From JAJDZL01 sp963664525 (GTDB taxonomy: Bacteria; Pseudomonadota; Gammaproteobacteria; Arenicellales; JAJDZL01), in NCBI GenBank assembly GCA_963664525.1, contig OY761535.1:1612001-1676000 (forward strand): a DNA stretch of 64,000 nt, written 5' to 3'. Shown here one piece after another: positions 27,985 through 36,006 of the stretch. Under the pieces are notes generated by a model. It saw nothing but the letters and a program-made list of their open reading frames with translations. It was not told the DNA's origin and made no database searches. A program made the translations under genes and the position numbers. Every line of letters starts with the position of its first letter. Position 1 is the first letter of the stretch.

Positions 27985-28217
27985 TCACCAGTCGCCCCAT
28001 CTGCTATAGCGCGGTTCATATCTTCAATCGTTGCCGGCAGTCCCTTGTATTGACAGATTCCAAAAAGCCGAGAAATAGGACGGCTAGGGATAATTCGTAC
28101 TTCACCGTTATCCAATACAACATATCGCACGTAGTCCCCAGGCTCAACTCCAAGCGAATTTCGAACAATCTTGGGCAATGTTGTTTGCCCTTTTGATGAA
28201 ATTACAGAACTAATCAT
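27981..28217 (-). CDS. vapB: AbrB/SpoVT-type antitoxin of a VapBC pair
   Basis: 78 residues with the swapped-hairpin AbrB domain at the N-terminus (SSKGQTTLPKIVRNSLGVEPGDYVRY) and a C-terminal tail predicted to bind the toxin. It would repress its own operon. Overlaps the broken vapC by 4 bp. Confidence 0.85.
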   Translation of the reverse strand: MISSVISSKGQTTLPKIVRNSLGVEPGDYVRYVVLDNGEVRIIPSRPISRLFGICQYKGLPATIEDMNRAIADGATGE

Positions 28218-28495
28218 TGCATTTTCTATAAGAACATAATAGCAAGGAGATTATTCACTAATTTGGCGCCATATATTGAAATCTCTAACCCGTCCCGCAC
28301 TGAATTCCGCAACTAGAATCTATACCAATCCGAGGATTGTAGCTTTTACTATCCAGCTTGAAAAATTGAGTCTGCAACTGCACCCGAAGTTGCACCCGAA
28401 GTCTGCATGCAGTGTATGAATAGCTGCAGAAGATTTGCACACGACCCTCCACAGTCGAATTTCATGGAACAGAATAAGACTCTTGGCAATTCGAA

Positions 28496-28816
28496 TCAAA
28501 CAACTCCCCGATCGATTAAGTGGTCAACCGGCACCATAGCATCATGCAAAACACCGAAAACCACTATCTCCTGTTCATGTACCATGTAATAGATGACATG
28601 CCTAGCGTGAGAGAAACTCAAGACACCCTTTCCTACCTCCGGCCTAGACATTCCGAGATAGGGTGAATCTGCTAGGAGGCGAATTGTTTTCTGCAACCCT
28701 GACAAATATTTATCGCTTTGGGCCAAACTCCATTTCTGTGTCGTAAATCGACGAATTTCGATCAGGTCTGATTTAGCCTCAGCAGTAAAGCAAAATCTGC
28801 GCTTGGGCATTATCAA
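28496..28816 (-). CDS. ParE/RelE-family toxin
   Basis: 106 residues: FTAEAKSDLIEIRRFTTQKW at the N-terminus, LADSPYLGMSRPEV in the middle and HVIYYMVHEQEIVVFGVLH at the end are characteristic of ParE-type toxins, most of which act on DNA gyrase. It lies 3 bp after a Phd/YefM-type antitoxin gene on the same strand. The C-terminus (VPVDHLIDRGVV) is slightly longer than usual. Confidence 0.88.
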   Translation of the reverse strand: MIMPKRRFCFTAEAKSDLIEIRRFTTQKWSLAQSDKYLSGLQKTIRLLADSPYLGMSRPEVGKGVLSFSHARHVIYYMVHEQEIVVFGVLHDAMVPVDHLIDRGVV

Positions 28817-28819
28817 GAA

Positions 28820-29119
28820 TTAATCGTGGCGACCACTTTTTAACTCATTGAAGAATTGCTCGCCATCCACCACATTTCCGGAAGTAATATCTTTGGCAGC
28901 CTGAGTTGCTCTCATCTGCAGAATTTGTAATTTCAAATCCTCAAATCGTTCATATTCTTCTACCGAAATTACCACAGCAACGGCTTTTCCATTCCTGCTA
29001 ATGTGTACAGGAGTACGCTGCGCCTTCAGCAGCATTGCTCCGAAATTTGTTTTCGCCTCATTCGCACTCAATGCTTCATTCATCATTATTACCTTGTCAT
29101 AATCGTTCGATTCGTTCAC
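28820..29119 (-). CDS. Phd/YefM-family antitoxin
   Basis: 99 residues; the Phd fold is seen in SANEAKTNFGAMLLKAQRTPVHISRNGKAVAVVISVEEYE, followed by a toxin-binding tail. The first 12 residues may not be translated, since an ATG at 29083 gives a start closer to the usual family length. Pairs with the ParE-type toxin directly downstream. Confidence 0.87.
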   Translation of the reverse strand: MNESNDYDKVIMMNEALSANEAKTNFGAMLLKAQRTPVHISRNGKAVAVVISVEEYERFEDLKLQILQMRATQAAKDITSGNVVDGEQFFNELKSGRHD

Positions 29120-29227
29120 TATAATCGTTTCGTTTTAATAATGCAATTTGATTGATCTGAATTCATTAGCTGCAATCTAAGAACTAGCGTTTGCTCAATT
29201 GACTGAAGCTTTGCGACAGTTCGCGGG

Positions 29228-29437
29228 TTGAAAACTTATATAAAGATTTCCATTACTCAAGCCAAGGCAAAATTTTGTCAAATTATTCGCAAAGCAGAAT
29301 CAAGCGAATCCGTGACAATTACACGACATGGTAATCCGGTCGTCACAATACAGCCCGTGCAATGTAGCCCCAATGTTCCAAGAATTGGTTCGATGAAAGG
29401 AAAAATTGAAATTGAGACTGCTCGTCGACGCCCATAG
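29228..29437 (+). CDS. Phd-type antitoxin with TTG start
   Basis: 69 residues: ISITQAKAKFCQIIRKAESSESVTITRHGNPVV is a Phd/YefM N-terminal domain. The start codon is TTG, as no ATG lies in frame upstream of the conserved region. The C-terminal tail (MKGKIEIETARRRP) overlaps the first codons of a PIN-toxin fragment, as in normal VapBC or Phd-PIN pairs. Confidence 0.7.
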   Translation: MKTYIKISITQAKAKFCQIIRKAESSESVTITRHGNPVVTIQPVQCSPNVPRIGSMKGKIEIETARRRP

Positions 29438-29516
29438 CGTGCTGTGGGAATTGAGCGATGACCCAAGATCAAATTGGCTGAGCGGCCGGATGTTACAATC
29501 GGCTGAATATCAATGA
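29412..29516 (+). pseudogene. N-terminal stub of a VapC-type PIN toxin
   Basis: Overlapping the antitoxin end by 26 bp, the frame reads LRLLVDAHSVLWELSDDPRS, the first strand and catalytic aspartate of a PIN toxin, then runs into an unrelated sequence and stops at TGA 29514. About 100 residues are missing. The antitoxin would therefore be an orphan. Confidence 0.65.
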
Positions 29517-29809
29517 GACACTGTCAAGTATTGGCAACGATCGTACGATGGTGAAACACCTTCGCAGTATTGGTGTTCAATTCAAAGACTACCTCAAGTG
29601 AGTTTCATCGAAGTGTGATGAATTCAAAGCGAATGCTGAGCAATTGACGAGTGCGATAGGCATGGAGATTGAACATGTGCGCAGCACTATGTCGTCGTTT
29701 TGCAAGGAACGTCAGGCAAGGACACTGTTTGCGAAAGCGGCGATGCAGTCTGCTTGGTACACGTGTTCTCGGCAATGGAACTGCGCAATTCAATTCGCTG
29801 GTACTATGA

Positions 29810-30256
29810 TCACTCGCGACAACGCAGCAACTCTTCCAAGTCCGTGGGACGCAGGATTGATACAGGAAAACTCTCGTCTAGAATCAGTAAATCGGTATCG
29901 CCAGTAACTAGAAATTCCGCATGACCGGCAAGTGCCAATTCCAAGAATGGAGTATCAAGAACATCACGACACTTGGGTACTACAGGTGGTGGTGCTGGTA
30001 TTGTAACGCTTTCGCAAATCGGTAGGAACTCGTCTAGCAATTCGTTACGATCGCTAGCGTTCAACGCAAATTTTGGGTAAGCAAGAACTCGTAGCAGTTC
30101 CGCCATGGTCTCTCTGCTTGCTAGTGGTAAGATCAGACCGGAGCACCAAGCACCACGTAACCAAGAAAGTGAGCCAGATTGGAAAAGCAGAGAGGAAACT
30201 AAAACATTTGTGTCGAGAACTACTCGAATCGGCGTTATTTTTCTGTTCTCGCCCAC
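29810..30256 (-). CDS. PIN-domain toxin (COG1569-like)
   Basis: 148 residues. RVVLDTNVLVSSLLF carries the first catalytic aspartate, followed by ETMAELLRVLAYPKF, and HAEFLVTGDTDLLIL with the last acidic residues, the order of putative PIN-domain ribonuclease toxins of the COG1569 group. Its start overlaps an AbrB-type antitoxin by 22 bp. All four acidic positions appear to be present, so it may be active. Confidence 0.87.
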   Translation of the reverse strand: MGENRKITPIRVVLDTNVLVSSLLFQSGSLSWLRGAWCSGLILPLASRETMAELLRVLAYPKFALNASDRNELLDEFLPICESVTIPAPPPVVPKCRDVLDTPFLELALAGHAEFLVTGDTDLLILDESFPVSILRPTDLEELLRCRE

Positions 30257-30468
30257 GTAATCGCGTCGGAAATATCGTTCTCCGTTAATCCGAGCTCGGC
30301 AAGTTTTGCGCGAACGCCATCAGCGCGGTTGACTCGAACTGGCGTCAGTACAATGCGACCATTTTCTGCTGTAACATCAAAGTATTTAGTCGATTGAACC
30401 GCAGCTATCACAGTTTTTGGCAATGTCAATTGATTCTTGGATGTCAACTTCGCGAGCATAACGGTCAT
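30235..30468 (-). CDS. AbrB-type antitoxin
   Basis: 77 residues with LAKLTSKNQLTLPKTVIAAV, the AbrB DNA-binding hairpin, and a C-terminal helix. Pairs with the overlapping PIN toxin. Confidence 0.85.
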   Translation of the reverse strand: MTVMLAKLTSKNQLTLPKTVIAAVQSTKYFDVTAENGRIVLTPVRVNRADGVRAKLAELGLTENDISDAITWARTEK

Positions 30469-30808
30469 GTATAAAATTAAGTGAAGATTTAGATTTTCTA
30501 GTTTGCAATGAAAAAAGGATATCTTTAATTCTTACATTCAAACACTCTTACTATTTTACTCGATTCAATTCCAGATAATGTTGCGTGTACTGGTAGAATT
30601 CTTGACCTGCGTCATAATCCAATCAACCAACCTACTCTCAGCCTTGTTCGCCGAAGGCATGTGAACTAATAAAATCACTGCATTAATACGTGCATGAATT
30701 CAATACCTCGCTTAGGTATTGAAGAAAAGATAGTCGCCAAATCAATCTAGTGCGTGACACAGAAAGAATGCAGATTCCTACTCGATACAACTCTTATACC
30801 ACACCGCG
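30469..30808. other. Intergenic region with a decayed HTH remnant
   Basis: About 340 bp without an intact gene. The segment 30716-30753 (GTATTGAAGAAAAGATAG and onward) matches 42009-42046, where the better preserved frame encodes the end of a helix-turn-helix segment. It is therefore a small remnant of the same unidentified element. Confidence 0.45.
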
Positions 30809-31093
30809 TTACACAGCAATTCGCTCAAGAGGTTGGATACCGCTAATATTGATACTTGCATTCGCAACGTCATAGTTATTTTGTAAATTGAGCCAAAACT
30901 GTGGCGTCGTTCCAAAGAAGTGAGATAGGCGCAATGCGGAATCAACGGTAACTGGGCAAGTCTCCTTAACTAATCGCTCAATTCGACTACGTGGCACTCT
31001 TAATCGCTTAGCAAGTTCGCCAGCGCTTATCTCTAGCGGCAAAAGAAATTCAAACTTTAAAACTTCGCCTGGATGACAAGGTTTTTTTAACAT
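30809..31093 (-). CDS. higA: HigA-family antitoxin
   Basis: 94 residues from the ATG at 31093, which matches the family start MLKKPCHPGEVL. The helix-turn-helix lies in ISAGELAKRLRVPRSRIERLV, and FFGTTPQFWLNLQNNYDV is the standard HigA C-terminus. A longer in-frame start at 31210 exists but would overlap the toxin gene. Encoded just after the toxin, the typical toxin-first order of higBA. Confidence 0.9.
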   Translation of the reverse strand: MLKKPCHPGEVLKFEFLLPLEISAGELAKRLRVPRSRIERLVKETCPVTVDSALRLSHFFGTTPQFWLNLQNNYDVANASINISGIQPLERIAV

Positions 31094-31109
31094 GACCAGA
31101 ATCACCTCC

Positions 31110-31391
31110 TCAGTGGTAATCGATAATTTCAACGTCCTCGGGACCTTGATCTGTCCAGACGAAACTAATTCTCCACTGAACATTAATACGGATCGAATAT
31201 TGTCCTTCACGACTTCCCTTTAACTTCTCAAGACAGTTGCCAGGAATGGCGCGAAGATCATCTAGACTATGGGCTGAATTCAGCATCGTAACTTTCCGTC
31301 TGGCAATTCTGAATATTTCTACAGGAAATCCTTTCTTCGGATACCCTTCAAGAACGGATGAAATCAATCTGCCTTTTGTAGACTTAATCAC
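31110..31391 (-). CDS. higB: HigB-type RelE-superfamily toxin
   Basis: 93 residues: ARRKVTMLNSAHSLDDLRAIPGNCLEKL, SIRINVQWRISFVW and DVEIIDYH are the hallmarks of HigB ribosome-dependent mRNA interferases. The antitoxin higA follows after 16 bp. The pair seems intact. Confidence 0.92.
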   Translation of the reverse strand: MIKSTKGRLISSVLEGYPKKGFPVEIFRIARRKVTMLNSAHSLDDLRAIPGNCLEKLKGSREGQYSIRINVQWRISFVWTDQGPEDVEIIDYH

Positions 31392-31449
31392 CGCTCTAAT
31401 CGTATCATGTCATGATACAACTTTGGCAGATCTTACCAAAATAATTGAG

Positions 31450-32075
31450 CACAATTATTGCCGTACACACGGTTGTTTCGTCGAAGGAGCAAATGTCTTC
31501 GTTGAAATTTATTGCGATCGAATTGATGTAGTGAGTCCCGGCGACCTCCCCAAAGGATTGACGCTGGCCGAACTGGGCAGTGGAGCGTGCGTCGGAACAC
31601 CTTGATCGCCGACATGCTGCACCGCATCGGTTTTGTCGAGAAGGCTGGCACCGGTATCAAACGCATCCGCGAGGAGGCTAATTCGCAGGGCTGTCCAGAG
31701 CCTGAGTTTGAGGTTGGTAGTTTCTTCACCGCTACCTTCCAGCCTAGCCCAATGGTGCATGAGCGAACGGATGGACATATCACAAAGCCGTTCGCCGACT
31801 ATGTTACTGTCCATGTTACCGACCATGTTACCGACCAAGTTCGGCTACTGAGTACGATGTCGGGAGAGATGACCCCGTTCCAATTACAGCAAGCTCTCAG
31901 ACTCACACACAAGGGGCACTTTCGCACAATGCATCTGTTGCCTGCCATTCAAGCCGGCTTGATCGAAATGACCATTCCGGACAAACCACGCAGCAATAAT
32001 CAACGGTATCGCCTGACACCGAAGGGTCGGGATTTCCTGCGGCAAGTCCAGAATTCGCATGAATGGTGCAATTAA
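31450..32075 (+). pseudogene. C-terminal remnant of an AlbA_2/ATP-binding (RecG-like) protein
   Basis: One frame reads NVFVEIYCDRIDVVSPGDLPKGLTLAEL, then a stop; the continuation RRNTLIADMLHRIGFVEKAGTGIKRIREEA lies in another frame from 31587 and runs through a winged-helix C-terminus to 32075. This is the ATP-binding and C-terminal part of proteins annotated as RecG-like transcriptional regulators with an AlbA_2 domain. The N-terminal DNA-binding half is missing and a frameshift sits near 31585. The VTVHVTDHVTDQV stretch is normal for the family linker. Confidence 0.75.
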
Positions 32076-32212
32076 AAATCCAAAACCAGAATGGCCAACG
32101 AGATGCTCTTTGACACCACTCCATTCGTGGAGGCCTCAGTGCAAAGCGTTACAGTGAATTCACTTATTCAAGAGCAAGACAGCTACTGCATATTCGCAGG
32201 TTATATCGAACT

Positions 32213-32229
32213 CTAGACTGAAGTTCCGA
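32213..32229 (+). repeat. Inverted repeat left of IS1634 element 3
   Basis: CTAGACTGAAGTTCCGA; its inverted partner at 34292-34308 differs at one position. It shares the GAAGTTCCG core with the repeats around element 1. Confidence 0.55.
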
Positions 32230-32324
32230 GGCAATTTCCGCATATTTTCGCCTATTGATACTCGTAAGTTGCGGGTAATAAAGCGTTATCTTCTCAAGTG
32301 ATGATTGTGTCTTTTTTTGTATAA

Positions 32325-32336
32325 TAGGCACTAAAT
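32325..32336 (+). repeat. Outer direct repeat upstream of IS1634 element 3
   Basis: TAGGCACTAAAT, first of three copies in the same orientation; preceded by TGTATAA. Confidence 0.65.
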
Positions 32337-32457
32337 AATAAAAATACATTCTTCTTCATCCTTTTCGACCTTCCGCCTCATACTCCGTATGTCGCAGATA
32401 ATGGCGAAACATCCTTCTTTATTCTGCCAATATCCTGTATAATAGTTTCTTATATAT

Positions 32458-32469
32458 TAGGCACTAAAT
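32458..32469 (+). repeat. Inner direct repeat upstream of IS1634 element 3
   Basis: TAGGCACTAAAT, identical to 32325-32336, ending 12 bp before the transposase ATG at 32482. Confidence 0.7.
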
Positions 32470-32481
32470 GGATCTGCACCC

Positions 32482-34227
32482 ATGCACATCTCCATCACCA
32501 AAACCACCTACAAAGGAAAAACACACCGCTGTACTCTGCTGCGCGAAACCTACGTCGACAAACACGGCAAACGGCAAAAACACACCCTCGGCAACCTGTC
32601 TAAAGCCGACCCGCGTATGATCGAGTTGATCAAAGGACATCTCGCCGGTATCGACTACATGGAAGTCAATCAGGCGTTCGAAATTACCCAAAGCCGGATC
32701 CATGGCCCGGCCATGGCAGTGCTCAAAGCCTTCGACAAACTCCACTTCCAACACCTGATCGGCTCGACTGCAAGTCGCGAACGCGACCTGGTGTGTGCCA
32801 TGGTGGCGGCCAGAATCGTTCGTCCACAGACCAAGCTGTCCACCACCCGGTGGTGGGACACCACCACTTTTGCCGAGCACTTCAACGTGGTGGATGCAAA
32901 GGTCGATGAGCTGTACGGCGCAATGGACTGGCTGTTAACGCGTCAAAACCGGATCCAGGGCAAACTGGCCAGGCGTCATTTAAACGATGGCGACCTGGTG
33001 CTGTACGATCTGAGTTCGAGTTATTTCGAGGGCGAGTGCTGTGCGCTGGCGCGCTACGGTTACAACCGCGAGAAAAAGCGCGGCAAACTGCAGCAGGTCA
33101 ACTACGAGCTTTTGTGTGACCGTCTGGGGCATCCGGTCTCGATATCAGTCCATCCGGGGAATGTTTCAGACACGGTGACACTGACCGCGGAGCTGCGCCG
33201 CCTGCAGCGGCGCTTTGCACTGTCCAAGGTCGTGGTGGTGGGCGATCGCGGCATGATTGCCACGGCACAGATTGAAGCACTTAGGCAGTACACAGATTTT
33301 AAATGGATTAGTGCGCTCAAAAGCCAGACGATCCGTAAACTGATGCGCGACGGGATGATTGATGCCGGCGACACCACAAGCTTAGTGGAGGTCCACCACC
33401 CACAGTTTCCCAACGAGCGGCTGTTGGTGTGTCGCAATGCGGCACTGGCCAAACGCCGTTTGCACAAACGCGAAGCACTGTTAGAGGCCACTGAAGTGTT
33501 GCTCGATGAGATTGGCGAGGCCGTTGAGCAAAAACGTCTGCAAGGGGGTGCCCAGATCGGCTTGAAACTTGGCCAGGTGATCGGTCGCTACAAGATGAAA
33601 AAACACTTTGTGTGGAAGATCGACGATACCTCGTTCACCTATCATCGCAATGAGCACTCGATTGGCGATGAAGCCAAGCTTGATGGGGTCTACGTGATTC
33701 GCACGTCGGTGTCAGCCCAAGACATGAGTGCGCCCGAGTGTGTACGCGCCTATAAGTCGCTGTGTGGGGTTGAACGGGCGTTCCGGACCATTAAGACCAT
33801 GCACCTTAAGGTCAGGCCGATTCACCACTGGCGTTCGGACCGGGTGCGCGCCCATCTTTTTATCTGCATGCTGGCTTATTATGTTCAATGGCACATGCGT
33901 GAAGCCTGGCGGCCGCTGACGTTTGCAGACCCGAATTTACGCGACGATGCTCAAGTGCGCGATCCGGTGGCTGCGGCCAAACGCTCAAGTGATGCGCTGC
34001 GCAAGGTGCACACCGGTTTGCTTGAAGATGGTACACCGGCGCACAGTTTCGACACGCTGTTGGACAATCTTGCAACGATTGTGCGAAATCAATGCCGTGT
34101 GCCCGGCACCGCGGCAAGTTTTCAGATGGATACCCAAGCTACAGACTGGCAGAAAAAAGCCCTTGGTTTGCTCGATGATATCTGCGCAGTTGCGTACCAG
34201 TGCCAACGCATAGGCACTAAACGTTAA
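32482..34227 (+). mobile_element. IS1634-family transposase, element 3
   Basis: 581-residue DDE transposase with VLYDLSSSYFEGECC (first Asp), VVVGDRGMIATAQ (second Asp) and VERAFRTIKTMHLKVRP (Glu). Most like element 1 in the catalytic core and in the HSFDTLLDNLATI end region, yet far from identical, so this is not a recent copy. The last codons (RIGTKR) are encoded by the third copy of the TAGGCACTAAA repeat. The frame is intact. Confidence 0.93.
34211..34221 (+). repeat. Direct repeat at 3' end of IS1634 element 3
   Basis: TAGGCACTAAA, third copy, inside the last transposase codons. Confidence 0.7.
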
Positions 34228-34291
34228 TTTCTGTTATGTGATTTTTTTTCGTAATCGTTTGATTCGATGTGACCATTGAATTTCTGATGGG

Positions 34292-34308
34292 TCGGAACTT
34301 CAGACTAG
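34292..34308 (-). repeat. Inverted repeat right of IS1634 element 3
   Basis: Plus strand TCGGAACTTCAGACTAG, reverse complement of the repeat at 32213-32229 with one mismatch. Confidence 0.55.
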
Positions 34309-34451
34309 CTTGTGATGTTTGTGCCGACGAGCGATGAAAATAGTTGCGCGGATTCAAGAAAATCAGGAATGTTATAGAATGTGCGATTTAAAAACAGCAT
34401 TGAGTTGAAGCAGGTAAATGTCAAATTGATGCATAAATTGCAACACTCGTA

Positions 34452-35219
34452 TCAAGCGCAATTCTTGGTAACACCTCTTTCCAGTTCCACGATTTCAAGA
34501 ATTTGTTCTTGCAAGTATTTCAAAGAACTTGCACTTTCAAGAGGAAACTGTTCGCTGGGTTCTCCAAAATAAGCCGGTCGCATCAACGCTTCAACAGTTC
34601 TCCTTGGATACATCGTAATCCACGAATCTTCTAAGCTGCTAATGTGTCTCAAGTGACCGGTTGGCAGGAACGGCTTCCACCGTTTTCTAAGCTCATTTTC
34701 GGATTCAATATCTATGACCTCAATATGCTCGATTTTTCTATCACTTCTTTGTACCCAACTCTGTTTGAGAATTTCAACCGCATCAATATCTGACACAGGT
34801 GCGCTATAACCGAAAACGGTCAATACAAACGCTTCACGAAAAAAGTAGCGGGCTGATTCCCAGCTTCCAAATATGTAACTATCGGCGGAGTAATTTTTCT
34901 GCCTTACCGGATAGAGGAGCGGTACGTCCTTAAACGGCCTTGAACAAATAGGACACTGAGACAATCTCTCCCCCCACTTTTCCGTATGAGTCGAGCATCT
35001 ACCAATCCGAACATTACCGTGCAGGAAAAATATTTCAGGGAGTGCTGAGATATGCCTATTTCTGCAATATGCGTCGAATAAAAATGGATCCCAATTGAAT
35101 GTAAATACAGCATCTTTCCGTCGAAGAGAAAGAAGAAGACGATCATATAGCGTTGTCAATTTCGTAATTTCGAGTGAAGTGAAATATTCCCTGACTGCCA
35201 GCCACGGAGCAATCGTCAC
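34452..35219 (-). CDS. SIR2-like protein with zinc-ribbon insertion
   Basis: 255 residues. AVFTFNWDPFL (39-47) and EIFFLHGNV (62-70) match the T/FNYD and LHG motifs of SIR2-like NAD-binding proteins found in phage defence. A Cys75/Cys89/Cys92 set (CSTH and CPIC) forms a likely zinc ribbon, as in sirtuins, and FVLTVFGYSAPVSDIDAVEIL resembles the late Rossmann strand. The usual N-terminal GAGxS segment that binds NAD is not visible, so the protein may be truncated at its start or a diverged form. The gene lies between an IS and a degenerate autotransporter fragment, so 5' loss is plausible. Function unknown. Confidence 0.6.
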   Translation of the reverse strand: MTIAPWLAVREYFTSLEITKLTTLYDRLLLSLRRKDAVFTFNWDPFLFDAYCRNRHISALPEIFFLHGNVRIGRCSTHTEKWGERLSQCPICSRPFKDVPLLYPVRQKNYSADSYIFGSWESARYFFREAFVLTVFGYSAPVSDIDAVEILKQSWVQRSDRKIEHIEVIDIESENELRKRWKPFLPTGHLRHISSLEDSWITMYPRRTVEALMRPAYFGEPSEQFPLESASSLKYLQEQILEIVELERGVTKNCA

Positions 35220-35227
35220 GATTCAAC

Positions 35228-35435
35228 TCAAGATGTAATACTCAGTCCTGCTCGAAAATCACTGCAAGTACGATTCGTTCCGTAGGATGCACTCGCCGTC
35301 ATCGGCTACCTTTTTTACCGTAACCAGGTTTTGCCCTCAATCGAAATTCCAAGCGTTTGTCCTGCCCAATTTCGTGCGTTCAACAAGAACGCTTGGTCAA
35401 GTATGTCTAACTGAGGGAATAAAAGCCTCTTCAGT
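35228..35435 (-). pseudogene. Degenerate 3' fragment of an autotransporter gene
   Basis: On the minus strand the end reads TASASYGTNRTCSDFRAGLS and then ITS and a stop, matching the last residues of the autotransporter encoded just to the right (TASASYGTGRNGSDFKAGLS). Similarity at DNA level continues to about 35435 with indels and stops. It represents the last 60-70 codons of a second copy, without a complete barrel. Confidence 0.75.
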
Positions 35436-35529
35436 GTATCGTAATTGCCAGAAGTCTGCCAAATTATGCCGGCAACACGAAAAGCAAGCAAATACGTTCC
35501 AAACCTCTCGACGATCAAGCTATTTTCGA

Positions 35530-35924
35530 CTACATTGCACCTACATAGTCATTTTGGATGGGAACTGGGGAACCGCTGAGAGAGACAGCGACAGCGAAAA
35601 TTAACGCAGCCTACCGTGAGAACCGCAGAGTTTGCATCTCTCAGATTACAGCCTGGGAATTGGGTTCTCTCGAATCGAGAGGACGAATACGCTTGACCTG
35701 TTCGGTTTTGGATTGGTTTGAGAGTTTTGCGGCGCATTTCCATAACCGCGCTTTCTCAGCGAGTTTTAGCTAATTCTTCATATCTACCTGGATTTCCACC
35801 AAGTGACCCTGCTGACCGTATAGTAAATTCGACCGCCCGCGAACTTAAACTCTCAATTGTCACCCGAGATGAGCATATTCTGAACTACGCCAAAGAAGGT
35901 TACGTTCAAGCTGTTCGTTGCTGA
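35530..35924 (+). pseudogene. VapC-type PIN toxin broken by frameshifts
   Basis: Pieces of one PIN protein lie in successive frames: CTYIVI near 35535, then GEPLRETATAKINAA, ISQITAWELGSLESRGRIRL and DWFESFAAHF (frame from 35558), then SSYLPGFPPSDPADRIVNST and LSIVTRDEHILNYA (frame from 35718). The catalytic acids and the DPADR motif are recognisable but the frame is interrupted at least twice. No intact antitoxin gene was found upstream. Confidence 0.75.
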
Positions 35925-36006
35925 ATCAGGCATCATTTCGCAATTGCCGCCCAGATCAAGGTTGAACTGTAACCCGTTACCCGCGGAGCATTCGTTACGA
36001 TTCAAT

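Noticed and set aside
31800..31850. Tandem repeat in the RecG-like remnant (VTVHVTDHVTDQV)
   Set aside because: Such short repeats are the normal linker of this protein family and do not need a special explanation.
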